Assembly (NCBI GenBank): GCA_017470165.1
Contig: JAFUEX010000017.1
Span: forward strand, 1-36,485
DNA: 36,485 bases
Source: Alphaproteobacteria bacterium
GTDB taxonomy: Bacteria; Pseudomonadota; Alphaproteobacteria; RF32; CAG-239
Reading direction: 5' to 3'
The notes beneath the pieces were generated by a model. That model saw only the letters and a list, made by a program, of their open reading frames with translations, ran no database searches and was not told where the DNA came from. Both the position numbers and the translations under genes were made by a program. Below, piece by piece: positions 14,821-22,039 of the stretch (positions are counted from its first letter, which is position 1; each line of letters starts with the position of its first letter).

Positions 14821-15759
14821 TTATAGTTGAGACGCCTCTTGTGATGCTGCAGCAATAGCCTCCGCGCTTTGGCGCAGAATTTGCTTTTCAGCATCGGATA
14901 AGGCGGGAATGATGCTGCGTTCGGCGCCTTTGCGGCCGACAATGGTAGGCAAAGACAAGCAGACGTCTTTAATGCCGAAAACCTCAGTTTGCAGAGAAGA
15001 TACCAGCATTTCTTTTTGTTGGTCTTTGATGATGGCCTCGCAGATGGCACTCAGTGAGGCGGCAATGCCGTAATAAGTAGCTTTTTTGCCGCGATAAATT
15101 TTGAAGCCGGCATCCAAAACTTCGTCGGCAATTTGCTGTTTGTCGGACAAAGTAAACTCAACTCCGCAGTGTTTGGCATATTCGTCGAGCGCCGCACCGC
15201 CGATAGAAGCTCCTGACCAAGCAACCAGAGAGGTTTTGCCGTGTTCACCTAAAACATAAGCGTGAATGGAGGTGGGAGAGATATGTCCGAGCCGCTCGCT
15301 GAGAATAGCTCGAAAGCGGGCGGTGTCCAGTACGGTGCCGGAGCCGATAACCCGCTCTTTGGGAAAACCGGAAATTTGTTTGACCATTTTGGTCATTACG
15401 TCAACCGGATTGGTGGCGGTCAGGATTATACAATCAGGTGCAAAGCGAACAATATTAGGAACTATTGATTTGATAATTGCCGTATTGCCGGCCAACAAAA
15501 CCATACGGTCGCCATCAAGCGTTTTTTTGCTGTCCACCGTGATAATAACAATATCAGCATCCTTAAGGTCGGGATAGTCGCCGTAAAAAACTTTGCAACG
15601 CGAGGTCAAAGATGCAGCATGATAGACATCCAAGGCTTCGGCTTGGGCTTTTTCGCTGTTGAGGTCAATTAAAACTATTTCATCGGCATTGCCTTTCATT
15701 GCCAAAGTATATGCGGTGGTGCTGCCGACAAATCCGGCGCCGATAATTCCGATTTTCAT
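14821..15759 (-). CDS. L-lactate / L-2-hydroxyacid dehydrogenase
   Basis: NAD-dependent interconversion of a 2-oxoacid and an L-2-hydroxyacid in the cytoplasm; with pyruvate this would regenerate NAD+ in fermentation. AAAGGAG precedes the ATG. The Rossmann motif GAGFVGS is at residues 7-13, and the NAD-specific acid is in VLIDLN. NPVDV, DTARFR and GEHG (catalytic His) are all present, and the 312-residue length fits. The substrate loop reads SKKTLDGDR, where typical lactate dehydrogenases have NQKPGETR, so the usual Gln is absent. The GDR ending recalls L-2-hydroxyisocaproate dehydrogenase, so a substrate other than pyruvate is possible. Confidence 0.9.
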   Translation of the reverse strand: MKIGIIGAGFVGSTTAYTLAMKGNADEIVLIDLNSEKAQAEALDVYHAASLTSRCKVFYGDYPDLKDADIVIITVDSKKTLDGDRMVLLAGNTAIIKSIVPNIVRFAPDCIILTATNPVDVMTKMVKQISGFPKERVIGSGTVLDTARFRAILSERLGHISPTSIHAYVLGEHGKTSLVAWSGASIGGAALDEYAKHCGVEFTLSDKQQIADEVLDAGFKIYRGKKATYYGIAASLSAICEAIIKDQQKEMLVSSLQTEVFGIKDVCLSLPTIVGRKGAERSIIPALSDAEKQILRQSAEAIAAASQEASQL

Positions 15760-15929
15760 TAATGTAACTCCTTTGTTGATTATTATTTTTTATTCGGCGG
15801 TATAATAAAGCTAAATATTTTAAAATAAACAGTTTTGTTATTTGTATTGCATAAAATCGGATTTAGCGTTGCTTGAATGACAAACCGGTTTATATTGTCG
15901 ATGTTGCAATAGTTGAGGAGAAAATACCA

Positions 15930-17015
15930 ATGGGATGGGTGATTTTGGTAATAGCAGCGGCCGGTGTGGCGGGATATTTGCGGCAGCCGATGTTCGGACG
16001 GCTGCCCGATAAGATAAGTTTGGCAAAGATGAAAAAATCTGCTCATTGGCAGCACGGACATTTCAGAAATATTCATCCTACTCCGCAAATGACGGGCGAG
16101 GGAGGTTTTTTTGCCACAATGTATGATTTTTATTTTAAGAAACACCCGCATACCAAGCCGGAACAACCTCTGCCGGTGTTGAAATATGATATTAAAGCCG
16201 AGGATAAAAATAAAGACTTGCTGATATGGTTTGGGCATTCGTCTTATTATATTCAGCTAGGAGGTAAAAGTTTTTTGGTGGATCCGGTGTTTAGCGCCAA
16301 TGCCTCGCCTTTGCCGCATAATGTGGTGCCTTTTTTAGGAACCGATGTTTATACTCCCGAAGATATGCCGAAGGTTGACGGGATTATTATCACTCACGAT
16401 CATTATGATCATTTGGATTATGCTACGGTTAAAAAGTTGAGAGATAAGGTGAAACGGGTGGTGGTGCCATTGGGAGTTGGGGCACATTTTCGCCGGTGGG
16501 GATATAGGCCGGAGATAATTGAGGAATTGGATTGGGACGAGGAGCTTAGTTTCGAAAACGGGCGGATAGTATGTTTGCCGGCGCGGCATTTTTCGGGAAG
16601 AATGTTGCCGTATCGCAGTCTATGGGCTTCGTTTTTGCTGGAAATAGCCGGATATCGCTTATATATTGGCGGGGATTCCGGCTATGATGATCATTACAGA
16701 CAAATCGGTGAACGTTTTGCGCCGATAGATTTGGCTTTGCTGGAGTGTGGGCAATATGACGCCAATTGGCGGTTTATTCACCAGCAACCCGAGGAAGGTT
16801 TTAAGGCTGCCGAGGATTTGCGGGCAAAACGCGTATTTCTGGGACATAATTCCAAATTTTGTATTTGTAATCATCCGTGGCGCGAACCGCTGGATAAGGC
16901 TGCCGAATTGGCCAAAGAAAGTAAGGTAAAATTAATTACTCCGCAGATTAGCGAGGCGGTGAATTTGCGAGATGAAACGCAGCAATTCACACGCTGGTGG
17001 AAGGATTGTATTTAG
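15930..17015 (+). CDS. Membrane-anchored metallo-beta-lactamase-fold hydrolase (NAPE-PLD-like)
   Basis: The start at 15930 is chosen for its GAGGAG site; it gives MGWVILVIAAAGVAGYL, an N-terminal membrane anchor or uncleaved signal. The catalytic domain shows WFGHSSYYIQLGGKSFLVDP (100-119), the metal motif HDHYDH (156-161), the third His in PARHFSGR, the bridging Asp in GGDSGYDDHY and the last His in LGHNSKF. This order and wording resemble bacterial relatives of N-acyl-phosphatidylethanolamine phospholipase D (also called RomA-like), rather than true beta-lactamases. A membrane lipid substrate would fit the anchor, but is inference. Neighbouring genes are unrelated. Confidence 0.88.
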   Translation: MGWVILVIAAAGVAGYLRQPMFGRLPDKISLAKMKKSAHWQHGHFRNIHPTPQMTGEGGFFATMYDFYFKKHPHTKPEQPLPVLKYDIKAEDKNKDLLIWFGHSSYYIQLGGKSFLVDPVFSANASPLPHNVVPFLGTDVYTPEDMPKVDGIIITHDHYDHLDYATVKKLRDKVKRVVVPLGVGAHFRRWGYRPEIIEELDWDEELSFENGRIVCLPARHFSGRMLPYRSLWASFLLEIAGYRLYIGGDSGYDDHYRQIGERFAPIDLALLECGQYDANWRFIHQQPEEGFKAAEDLRAKRVFLGHNSKFCICNHPWREPLDKAAELAKESKVKLITPQISEAVNLRDETQQFTRWWKDCI

Positions 17016-17061
17016 CCTTCTTGGTGCCAAAATCCGTTGTGGCAAAATGTCTCAGAGGGGT

Positions 17062-17814
17062 TTAACGGCCTTGGTGGATATAGCATTGAAGGATATCAGC
17101 CAAAGCATCTGACCAAAATCGCACTCCGCGTTCCATTGAGGTAAATTCGTCATCGCGGATTTCAATCAGTCCATAATCCAATCCTTTTTCTTCGCCGCAG
17201 ACTACTACAGCGCCGGTGTTGTACAATCTTAGGTCATAGGGGACATTGGTGCCGATAATTTTATCGCCGCGTGCCCGCAATCGGTCGGCCGTAAATTGAG
17301 CGAGCCGGGCCGGTTTGTGCCACAAAATGCCGGCCTGCCACAATCTCGGCTCTCCGCCTCTGAGCTGCGGGGTAAAGCTGTGTACCGAAAAAAGCAACGG
17401 AGACAAGGCTTGGTTTTGCACCAAAGCAATTTGCTCTTCAAGGGCGGAATAATAAGGACGATAGTATTTGTCAATGCGCCGAGAGCGCTCGGCCGAACTC
17501 AGATTTTGATTGCCGTTGATGAGGATACCGTCGCTTTTCTCAACAAGCAATTCGTCCTCGTTTTCGCGGCGGTTGAGGTCAATCAGCAGGCGGGAATATC
17601 CGCCCAACACCGCACGGCATCCCAATTTGGCTGATAGTGCATAAGTTACTTCACGAGCGCCTTTGTCTCTGGCAATATGGGTATCAAGCAAATCAGGTGA
17701 AAGTCCTAAATTGTTATACTCTGATGGAATGTCGGATGATGCGTGCTCGCAAGTAATAATCAGCGGACACGCATTGTTGCGGGCGGCAATCACTTCTACC
17801 GGTTTAGCGTCCAT
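17062..17814 (-). CDS. N-formylglutamate amidohydrolase family protein
   Basis: Zinc-dependent hydrolases of this family release formate or cleave amide bonds on glutamate derivatives. The protein has 250 residues. Family motifs are ITCEHASSDIP (20-30), the THIARDKGA segment, LIDLNR, and SVHSFTPQLRGGEPR. A later NTGAVVVCGEEKGLDYGLIEIR gives the C-terminal conserved region. The start overlaps the end of the amidoligase-like gene by 11 bp, so the two are almost certainly translated together. No histidine-utilisation genes are nearby, so a role other than HutG is likely: the pair may make and break an amide or peptide-like bond. Confidence 0.88.
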   Translation of the reverse strand: MDAKPVEVIAARNNACPLIITCEHASSDIPSEYNNLGLSPDLLDTHIARDKGAREVTYALSAKLGCRAVLGGYSRLLIDLNRRENEDELLVEKSDGILINGNQNLSSAERSRRIDKYYRPYYSALEEQIALVQNQALSPLLFSVHSFTPQLRGGEPRLWQAGILWHKPARLAQFTADRLRARGDKIIGTNVPYDLRLYNTGAVVVCGEEKGLDYGLIEIRDDEFTSMERGVRFWSDALADILQCYIHQGR

Positions 17815-19522
17815 GGTTCATAACCTCTCTCATTTTTTTGTTTTGACAAGGGTTATAGTACCTTAGCTTTTTGGTAAATTCAAGCGCGTGGGCCACGACA
17901 CGGGCATAATTTTGCTCTTCTTGCGCCAGTTGGGGTGAAACACTGCGTTTCATCGGTCGATACGAATCGTGCGGCACAAAGTCGTAACCGTATTTGAGCT
18001 CGTGCATTACGGTTTTGTTGTCGCTGGTTTCGTTGTTATGCCAAGTGTATTTATTGAGCAGAAAACGATTGACATGATGCGGATTGTTAGCTGCTGCCGA
18101 AGCCACAAATTCACGGTTGAATTGCAGGTAGGCCTCGACAAAACGCTTGTTGAAGTTGGCATTCATCGAACGCATTTCAACCGTGTGTTTCGGCATAATG
18201 TTTAAGGTCTTGTATTTGTTGCCGAATGAGGCCATTTCTTCCAGTTCGCTTTTAGTGTTACACATATCAACCATCAACGCCAAAAACGGATAGTCACGGT
18301 GGCTCTGCGAGCTCAGGTTGCGACTTATGTATGTGGCATAAAGCAGGTTGTTGTCGCGGCGTTCGGGGGCGGCAAAGGCACTGACAATCTCGTCTTCGTG
18401 CTGCATAATTCTTTTGACCAAACGCTTGTAGGTGTCCATATCAAAACCTTGGGCTGAGAGATGCTGGTGCAAAGAGCAATGTTTATTGACATGACCTTGG
18501 TCAAAGGCATCCAATATCTTCAGGCAGCTTTTTTCGTCTTCCGGACTGCGCATTACGCGGCTGGCAAATTCTACCGGAAATAATTTGTCATAGGGCGCCA
18601 AACTTTCGTCGCGCATTATGACTCCGGCCGAGTTCATATCATTGTAGACCTCGGCATCTTTGTTGCTGAAATAAAGTTTTTGCCAGCCGTTTTGCTGCTT
18701 GAGATAGTCGGCCAGCACTTGATAGTTGCTGAATTGTTCCGGTACATAAAACTCCAACTCAAACCCGTTGGGCCAATAAGCGGTTTTTACCGGTTGGCTT
18801 GGTTGTTCAACCTGAAACATATCATTGAGTTCGGGGTTGTTGTGCGGCATATTATTATAAGCGCGGCTCAAATGGTTGCGCAGGTCGTGCAGCTTTTTGA
18901 TGCTGTTTTTGCGGTTGGTGAAGTTGTATTTGTTATTATAGGCATAGTTTTTGGTAATGGTTTGCCGCAGAAAATTATCTGCCGCATTGAGGGCTGCAGC
19001 ATAGGTATCAGAGCTGTTATTGATATGTTCAAAGTTTTTATCCAAAAAACGCAGCAAATCTTTGGCAACCATCAGTCCGTGCATACCGGAATAGGGCATA
19101 TTGGCTTTGACCGGCCAATAGCCGAATTCGGCGTGGTGGTCTTCTTTGGTGCCGAAACTGTAAACAAATTGACGAAATTCGAATCCGAAAGTATGTGCAC
19201 CATTGAGCAGAGAATTCAAGCGTCCGTCTTTGGTAACGGAGTATTTTTTGCCGCTCAGCGGAGAAAGCTGCGGTTTGTCGGGGTTGTAGCTGTCAATGCG
19301 GGCGGCAAAATCTTCGACAAATTCGTGAAAGGCAGCCGGTGCTTTTTCTTGATAGTTGATAGCAAAATATTCGGCCATACCGGCAAAAGGAGCCAGCATA
19401 TTATCTACGTGCCAGTCGTAATAAAATTGTTTAAAATGTTTGCTGCCGGTCATGGTAAAATAATCATTGAATGCGGATTTTACTTCATAAACCAGTTGCA
19501 GCATATTATCATTGTTACTCAT
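17804..19522 (-). CDS. Amidoligase-like enzyme with N-terminal extension (572 aa)
   Basis: Residues about 250-520 resemble the putative amidoligase family (COOH-NH2 ligases related to glutamine synthetase). They show NGFELEFYVP (252-261), a D-E-S-L element with following PVEFASRVM (305-324), HCSLHQHLSA (348-357) and HTVEMRSMNA (446-455), in the order expected for the acidic and histidine metal/ATP ligands. Residues 1-240 form a helical, aromatic-rich region I do not recognise. AGAGGA precedes the ATG. No signal peptide is present. Coupled to the FGase-like gene downstream, it may ligate an amine to a carboxyl group. The assignment rests on spaced motifs only. Confidence 0.7.
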   Translation of the reverse strand: MSNNDNMLQLVYEVKSAFNDYFTMTGSKHFKQFYYDWHVDNMLAPFAGMAEYFAINYQEKAPAAFHEFVEDFAARIDSYNPDKPQLSPLSGKKYSVTKDGRLNSLLNGAHTFGFEFRQFVYSFGTKEDHHAEFGYWPVKANMPYSGMHGLMVAKDLLRFLDKNFEHINNSSDTYAAALNAADNFLRQTITKNYAYNNKYNFTNRKNSIKKLHDLRNHLSRAYNNMPHNNPELNDMFQVEQPSQPVKTAYWPNGFELEFYVPEQFSNYQVLADYLKQQNGWQKLYFSNKDAEVYNDMNSAGVIMRDESLAPYDKLFPVEFASRVMRSPEDEKSCLKILDAFDQGHVNKHCSLHQHLSAQGFDMDTYKRLVKRIMQHEDEIVSAFAAPERRDNNLLYATYISRNLSSQSHRDYPFLALMVDMCNTKSELEEMASFGNKYKTLNIMPKHTVEMRSMNANFNKRFVEAYLQFNREFVASAAANNPHHVNRFLLNKYTWHNNETSDNKTVMHELKYGYDFVPHDSYRPMKRSVSPQLAQEEQNYARVVAHALEFTKKLRYYNPCQNKKMREVMNHGR

Positions 19523-19534
19523 TATATTCCTCTT

Positions 19535-19640
19535 TTAAGTATCGATTGTTTAAGTGTGCCGAAAATGTGTCGGTGTTACTCCTCTGAACACCCACATTTT
19601 CAATACACATCAACAAAAATGCTCAGAGGCCGATACTCAA
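19535..19640 (-). promoter_or_regulatory. Structured leader (candidate cis-regulatory RNA) before the amidoligase gene
   Basis: On the minus-strand transcript an outer stem TTGAGTATCG / CGATACTTAA (10 pairs, one G-U; DNA 19631-19640 with 19535-19544) encloses a long hairpin GAAAATGTGGGTGTT / AACACC.GACACATTTTC (19561-19601, one bulge). The hairpin loop contains TCAGAGG, complementary to CCTCTGA (19623-19629), so a pseudoknot is possible. The structure ends directly before the AGAGGA ribosome-binding site. CCTCTGA overlaps the stop codon of the leader ORF. Confidence 0.55.
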
Positions 19641-19745
19641 GAAGCTAATCAAAATATAAAAGCAAATAAAGCAAGCCGAAACCGCGCCGCTATCTAAAAC
19701 GGACGCTGACAAGACGGAAAAATTGTTTTGACTTGCGTGGGTCAT
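19623..19745 (-). CDS. Leader ORF, 40 aa, possible small membrane protein or leader peptide
   Basis: An ATG (19743-19745) six bases after AAGG opens a 40-codon frame, MTHASQNNFSVLSASVLDSG, ending with a hydrophobic helix ACFICFYILISFLSIGL. It lies between the promoter at 19777 and the structured leader, and its TGA sits within the pairing element CCTCTGA. It could be a membrane micropeptide or a regulatory leader peptide whose translation affects the fold. No homologue is known to me, and a chance ORF is possible. Confidence 0.4.
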   Translation of the reverse strand: MTHASQNNFSVLSASVLDSGAVSACFICFYILISFLSIGL

Positions 19746-19776
19746 TGTTAACCTTATCTGTTACACTAACCCTCCA

Positions 19777-19805
19777 AGTATAAGAAAAAGAAAATTGTCT
19801 GTCAA
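19777..19805 (-). promoter_or_regulatory. Strong promoter of the amidoligase / FGase operon
   Basis: TTGACA, 17 bp, TATACT on the minus strand. It implies a leader of about 245 nt before the ATG at 19522, containing the leader ORF and the structured element. Confidence 0.75.
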
Positions 19806-19828
19806 TTAAAAAAATGCAAATTGCCGAA

Positions 19829-20053
19829 TTATTTGGCAGCGAGCGCCTGTTTGAGCAGTTCTTGCAAGATAAACACGCGGATGGCACTGGAAAGATTAGT
19901 GCCGCGTTTGCCGGAATCGATTTGCGTAATCAGGGCATTGACGCTTTGTTTGCGCACGGCGGCCTGTCGTTTGAGCTCGTGCCAAAACTCATCTTCCAGA
20001 CATATGCTGGTGGAATGGCGTCCGGCGATAACCACAGATATTTTGCGCATCAT
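19829..20053 (-). CDS. Ribbon-helix-helix domain protein (74 aa)
   Basis: A small putative DNA-binding protein of the alphaproteobacterial RHH type. Its beginning RKISVVIAGRHSTSICLEDEFW is the beta-strand and first-helix part; HELKRQAAVRKQSVNALITQID is the helix-turn-helix continuation, and NLSSAIRVFILQELLKQ ends the domain. The ATG overlaps the sspB stop codon (ATGA), so the two are coupled. A second ATG follows immediately at 20050. Proteins of this kind are commonly found beside sspB-like genes in alphaproteobacteria as far as I recall; the target is unknown. Confidence 0.82.
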   Translation of the reverse strand: MMRKISVVIAGRHSTSICLEDEFWHELKRQAAVRKQSVNALITQIDSGKRGTNLSSAIRVFILQELLKQALAAK

Positions 20054-20553
20054 TTTTTCCGAAAGGCATCAATGGATACAACATCGGCTTTGGTGCCGGA
20101 GGGTTTGGCACACGATGCCGCAGAACGAGAGGCGGCAGCTTCTTTGACCGGTGCAGTTGTTTCATCAGATGAAGGGGGTGTTGTTTCTTCAAACGCAAAA
20201 CTGAGCCCGAATCTGGCATAAGGGTCGGCAAAATAAGTGATTGCATCCCACGGAATTCTCAAGGTATGGGGCACATCATTAAAGCTCAAATCAACCTCAA
20301 AGTAATCATCGCTTATCATCAGGTTGGCAAATTGATGTTGCAACACAATGGTCATTGTTTCCGGCCAACGGTCGAGCAGCGCCGTATCCATCCGCACATC
20401 GGGATGGTCGGTTTTGAAAGTGATATAAAAATGGTTGGTGTCGGACAAGCCTTCGTCTGCGGCAATTTTTAAGGCCTCGATTACCACGTGTTTCAGCGCC
20501 TTTTCCATCAAGCGGTCGTAATTTATGTCGTTGTTTGCTTCGCTGTCTTCCAT
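20050..20553 (-). CDS. sspB: ClpXP adaptor SspB (alphaproteobacterial type)
   Basis: SspB tethers ssrA-tagged proteins to the ClpXP protease. The conserved core INYDRLMEKALKHVVIEALK, HFYITFKTDHPDVRM, PETMTIVLQHQFANL and VDLSFNDVPHTLRIPWDAI, then TYFADPYARFGLSF, is the alphaproteobacterial SspB fold. An acidic/Ala/Ser/Thr-rich linker follows, with a short C-terminal peptide (ADVVSIDAFRKK) of the kind that docks on ClpX. The ATG at 20553 is preferred: AAAGGAG is nine bases upstream, whereas it abuts the ATG at 20562. It lies directly downstream of the tmRNA gene in the same direction, so adaptor and tag RNA may be expressed together. Confidence 0.92.
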   Translation of the reverse strand: MEDSEANNDINYDRLMEKALKHVVIEALKIAADEGLSDTNHFYITFKTDHPDVRMDTALLDRWPETMTIVLQHQFANLMISDDYFEVDLSFNDVPHTLRIPWDAITYFADPYARFGLSFAFEETTPPSSDETTAPVKEAAASRSAASCAKPSGTKADVVSIDAFRKK

Positions 20554-20589
20554 AATCTGCATCTCCTTTGGTCAAACAGACGGACTTTT

Positions 20590-20945
20590 CTGTTGATAGG
20601 AAAGCCCGATAACCCCACTCAAAGGAGCTTAAGCCTTTGAGAATTTAAGAAGCGTTGCTAACCGCCAAATTAGGCAGCCATTGCAACAGAAGCTACGTTA
20701 TTATCGTTAGCATTCATTTTAAGTTGAACCGATAACGGTGGTATCTCACCGAACACAGCATGATGTCTTTACTGATACCTGTCAAACCTATTTCACCCCC
20801 GATATAAAACACGCTATACGAGCGTATTTCGTCGTCAACTTTTGCGATATGCTTCCAAATTGGTGGAGGTGCCGAGTACCGCCCTCGGGTCCAAATATCC
20901 TATTTCACAGAGCCTCTAGTGTCATAGTCAGAGAAACCTCTGACA
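20590..20945 (-). ncRNA. ssrA: Two-piece (circularly permuted) tmRNA
   Basis: The minus strand encodes an acceptor piece first (about 20945 to 20861, ending CACCTCCACCA), an excised loop (20860-20801), and then the coding piece from 20800 (GGGGGTGAAATAGGTTTGAC). The acceptor stem GGGGGTG pairs with CACCTCC, and CCA is encoded. The tag frame (20711-20670) reads ANDNNVASVAMAA-stop and begins with GCT as resume codon. After the stop, CTCAAAGG / CCTTTGAG forms a perfect hairpin within the pseudoknot region. This layout is diagnostic of alphaproteobacteria and a few other lineages. The 3' end of the coding piece is approximate. Confidence 0.95.
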
Positions 20946-20951
20946 ATGAGT

Positions 20952-20979
20952 AATATAATACCATAATTTGAAAATGCAA
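20952..20979 (-). promoter_or_regulatory. Likely promoter of the tmRNA gene
   Basis: TTGCAT, 16 bp, TATATT on the minus strand. Transcription would begin near 20945, at the hairpin GTCAGAG-GTTT-CTCTGAC (20944-20927). Confidence 0.55.
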
Positions 20980-21012
20980 GCCTGTTTTTAAGGGAATGCG
21001 CCGAAAAAATGA

Positions 21013-21546
21013 TTATTTTTGGCGTTTTAACAGACAATAAAAAGCTCCGCTGCCGCCATCTTCCGGCAATGCCTGCGCCACACTCAATATATAAGGCCGA
21101 ATATCCGGATGGTTTATCCAGTTAGGAAACGACTGTTTGATGATGCCGTGGGATTCCCACCAAGGGTCGCGCTTTTCTCCTTTGCCGGTGATTATCAACA
21201 GGCAGCGGCGCTGCAGCCGGTAGCCATACGCTATGAAATCTCTAACCGCGGTAAAGGCATCCTTTTCGCTAAGTCCGTGCAAATCAAGCCGCGCCTCAAT
21301 TTTGAGTTTGCCTTTGGTGAATTTTTCAGCCAAGCGACGATCGATATTGGCAGTATCACCGATATTAAGCCGGTTGAAAGAATTATGATTGTACAATCCT
21401 TTATGGTTGGTTGAAGGAGTTATTGCCTCAATTACCAACGGAGCCGATGGCGGTTCATCAACTTCGGGCAGCGGTTTGATGTCGGCTACCTCCTGCAACC
21501 AAACCTCGTTATCTTGCGGCGGACGGCAATCAGGCAGCTTTTTCAT
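21013..21546 (-). CDS. Smr-domain protein (177 aa)
   Basis: Smr domains bind and often cleave RNA or DNA. Residues about 84-177 carry the signature LDLHG (87-91) and the second motif TGKG (120-123). The N-terminal 70 residues are variable, with Pro-rich and basic stretches, as usual for stand-alone alphaproteobacterial members. The start at 21546 lies inside the end of the upstream gene (overlap 17 bp) and no strong ribosome-binding site is visible, so translation is probably coupled. It is last of the four-gene tim44-like/mltA run. Confidence 0.88.
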   Translation of the reverse strand: MKKLPDCRPPQDNEVWLQEVADIKPLPEVDEPPSAPLVIEAITPSTNHKGLYNHNSFNRLNIGDTANIDRRLAEKFTKGKLKIEARLDLHGLSEKDAFTAVRDFIAYGYRLQRRCLLIITGKGEKRDPWWESHGIIKQSFPNWINHPDIRPYILSVAQALPEDGGSGAFYCLLKRQK

Positions 21547-22039
21547 CTGCGGACGCTTCAATAGGCACAACTTTTGCTTCTTCGGGGCGGCTGGTCATCA
21601 AGTCGGAAAAATACCGCACCACAAACTCCTTCCAATCACCTTCCGGCGCCAAACAGCCGATTTTTTTGTCATCGGCCTTAACCAGTACCAAACCGCCGAA
21701 CTGCCACATATCGCAACAGGATTGATAGTCGGAGACAAACTTATTTTTGGCGCGTTCCAGCAAGCGGTTTTCCAATTTTTTGCGCGCCAGATGCGAGGCG
21801 GCAAATATTCCGACAGTCATCACCGTTATACCGCAGGCAATGCCAACAGCCCAAATCAATATCAAGCCCAGCAACACCGGAGATAACAAAGGCACCAACC
21901 CCTCCCAAGGGTTGTAAACCGGCGAAGACGGAATGTTGATTTTGGAGTTAATGAGGCAGAGGTGGATTTTTTCGGCGGCGATAGCTTTTTGCAAAGCGCT
22001 GAAAATCAGCCGGTCGGCCTTGTTGATGCGTTTAGTCAT
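21530..22039 (-). CDS. Small membrane protein of unknown function (169 aa)
   Basis: I do not recognise the family. The start at 22039 follows GGAGG and overlaps the end of mltA by 8 bp. A basic N-terminal part (MTKRINKADRLIFSALQKA) precedes a hydrophobic hairpin at about residues 50-83 (LVPLLSPVLLGLILIWAVG, then a second hydrophobic stretch ending IFAASHLA). A soluble C-terminal domain with FVSDYQSCCDMWQFGG and acidic tail follows. Its position between mltA and smr, with overlaps on both sides, suggests an envelope-related role in this operon. Confidence 0.75.
   Translation of the reverse strand: MTKRINKADRLIFSALQKAIAAEKIHLCLINSKINIPSSPVYNPWEGLVPLLSPVLLGLILIWAVGIACGITVMTVGIFAASHLARKKLENRLLERAKNKFVSDYQSCCDMWQFGGLVLVKADDKKIGCLAPEGDWKEFVVRYFSDLMTSRPEEAKVVPIEASADEKAA

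Noticed and set aside
17062-17814. HutG of a histidine-utilisation operon
   Set aside because: No other hut genes are nearby, and the gene is translationally coupled to an amidoligase-like gene instead.
18680-19648. Plus-strand ORF of 322 codons opposite the amidoligase-like gene
   Set aside because: It is an antisense shadow: no ribosome-binding site or promoter, composition typical of reverse-strand reading, and the minus frame carries recognisable motifs.
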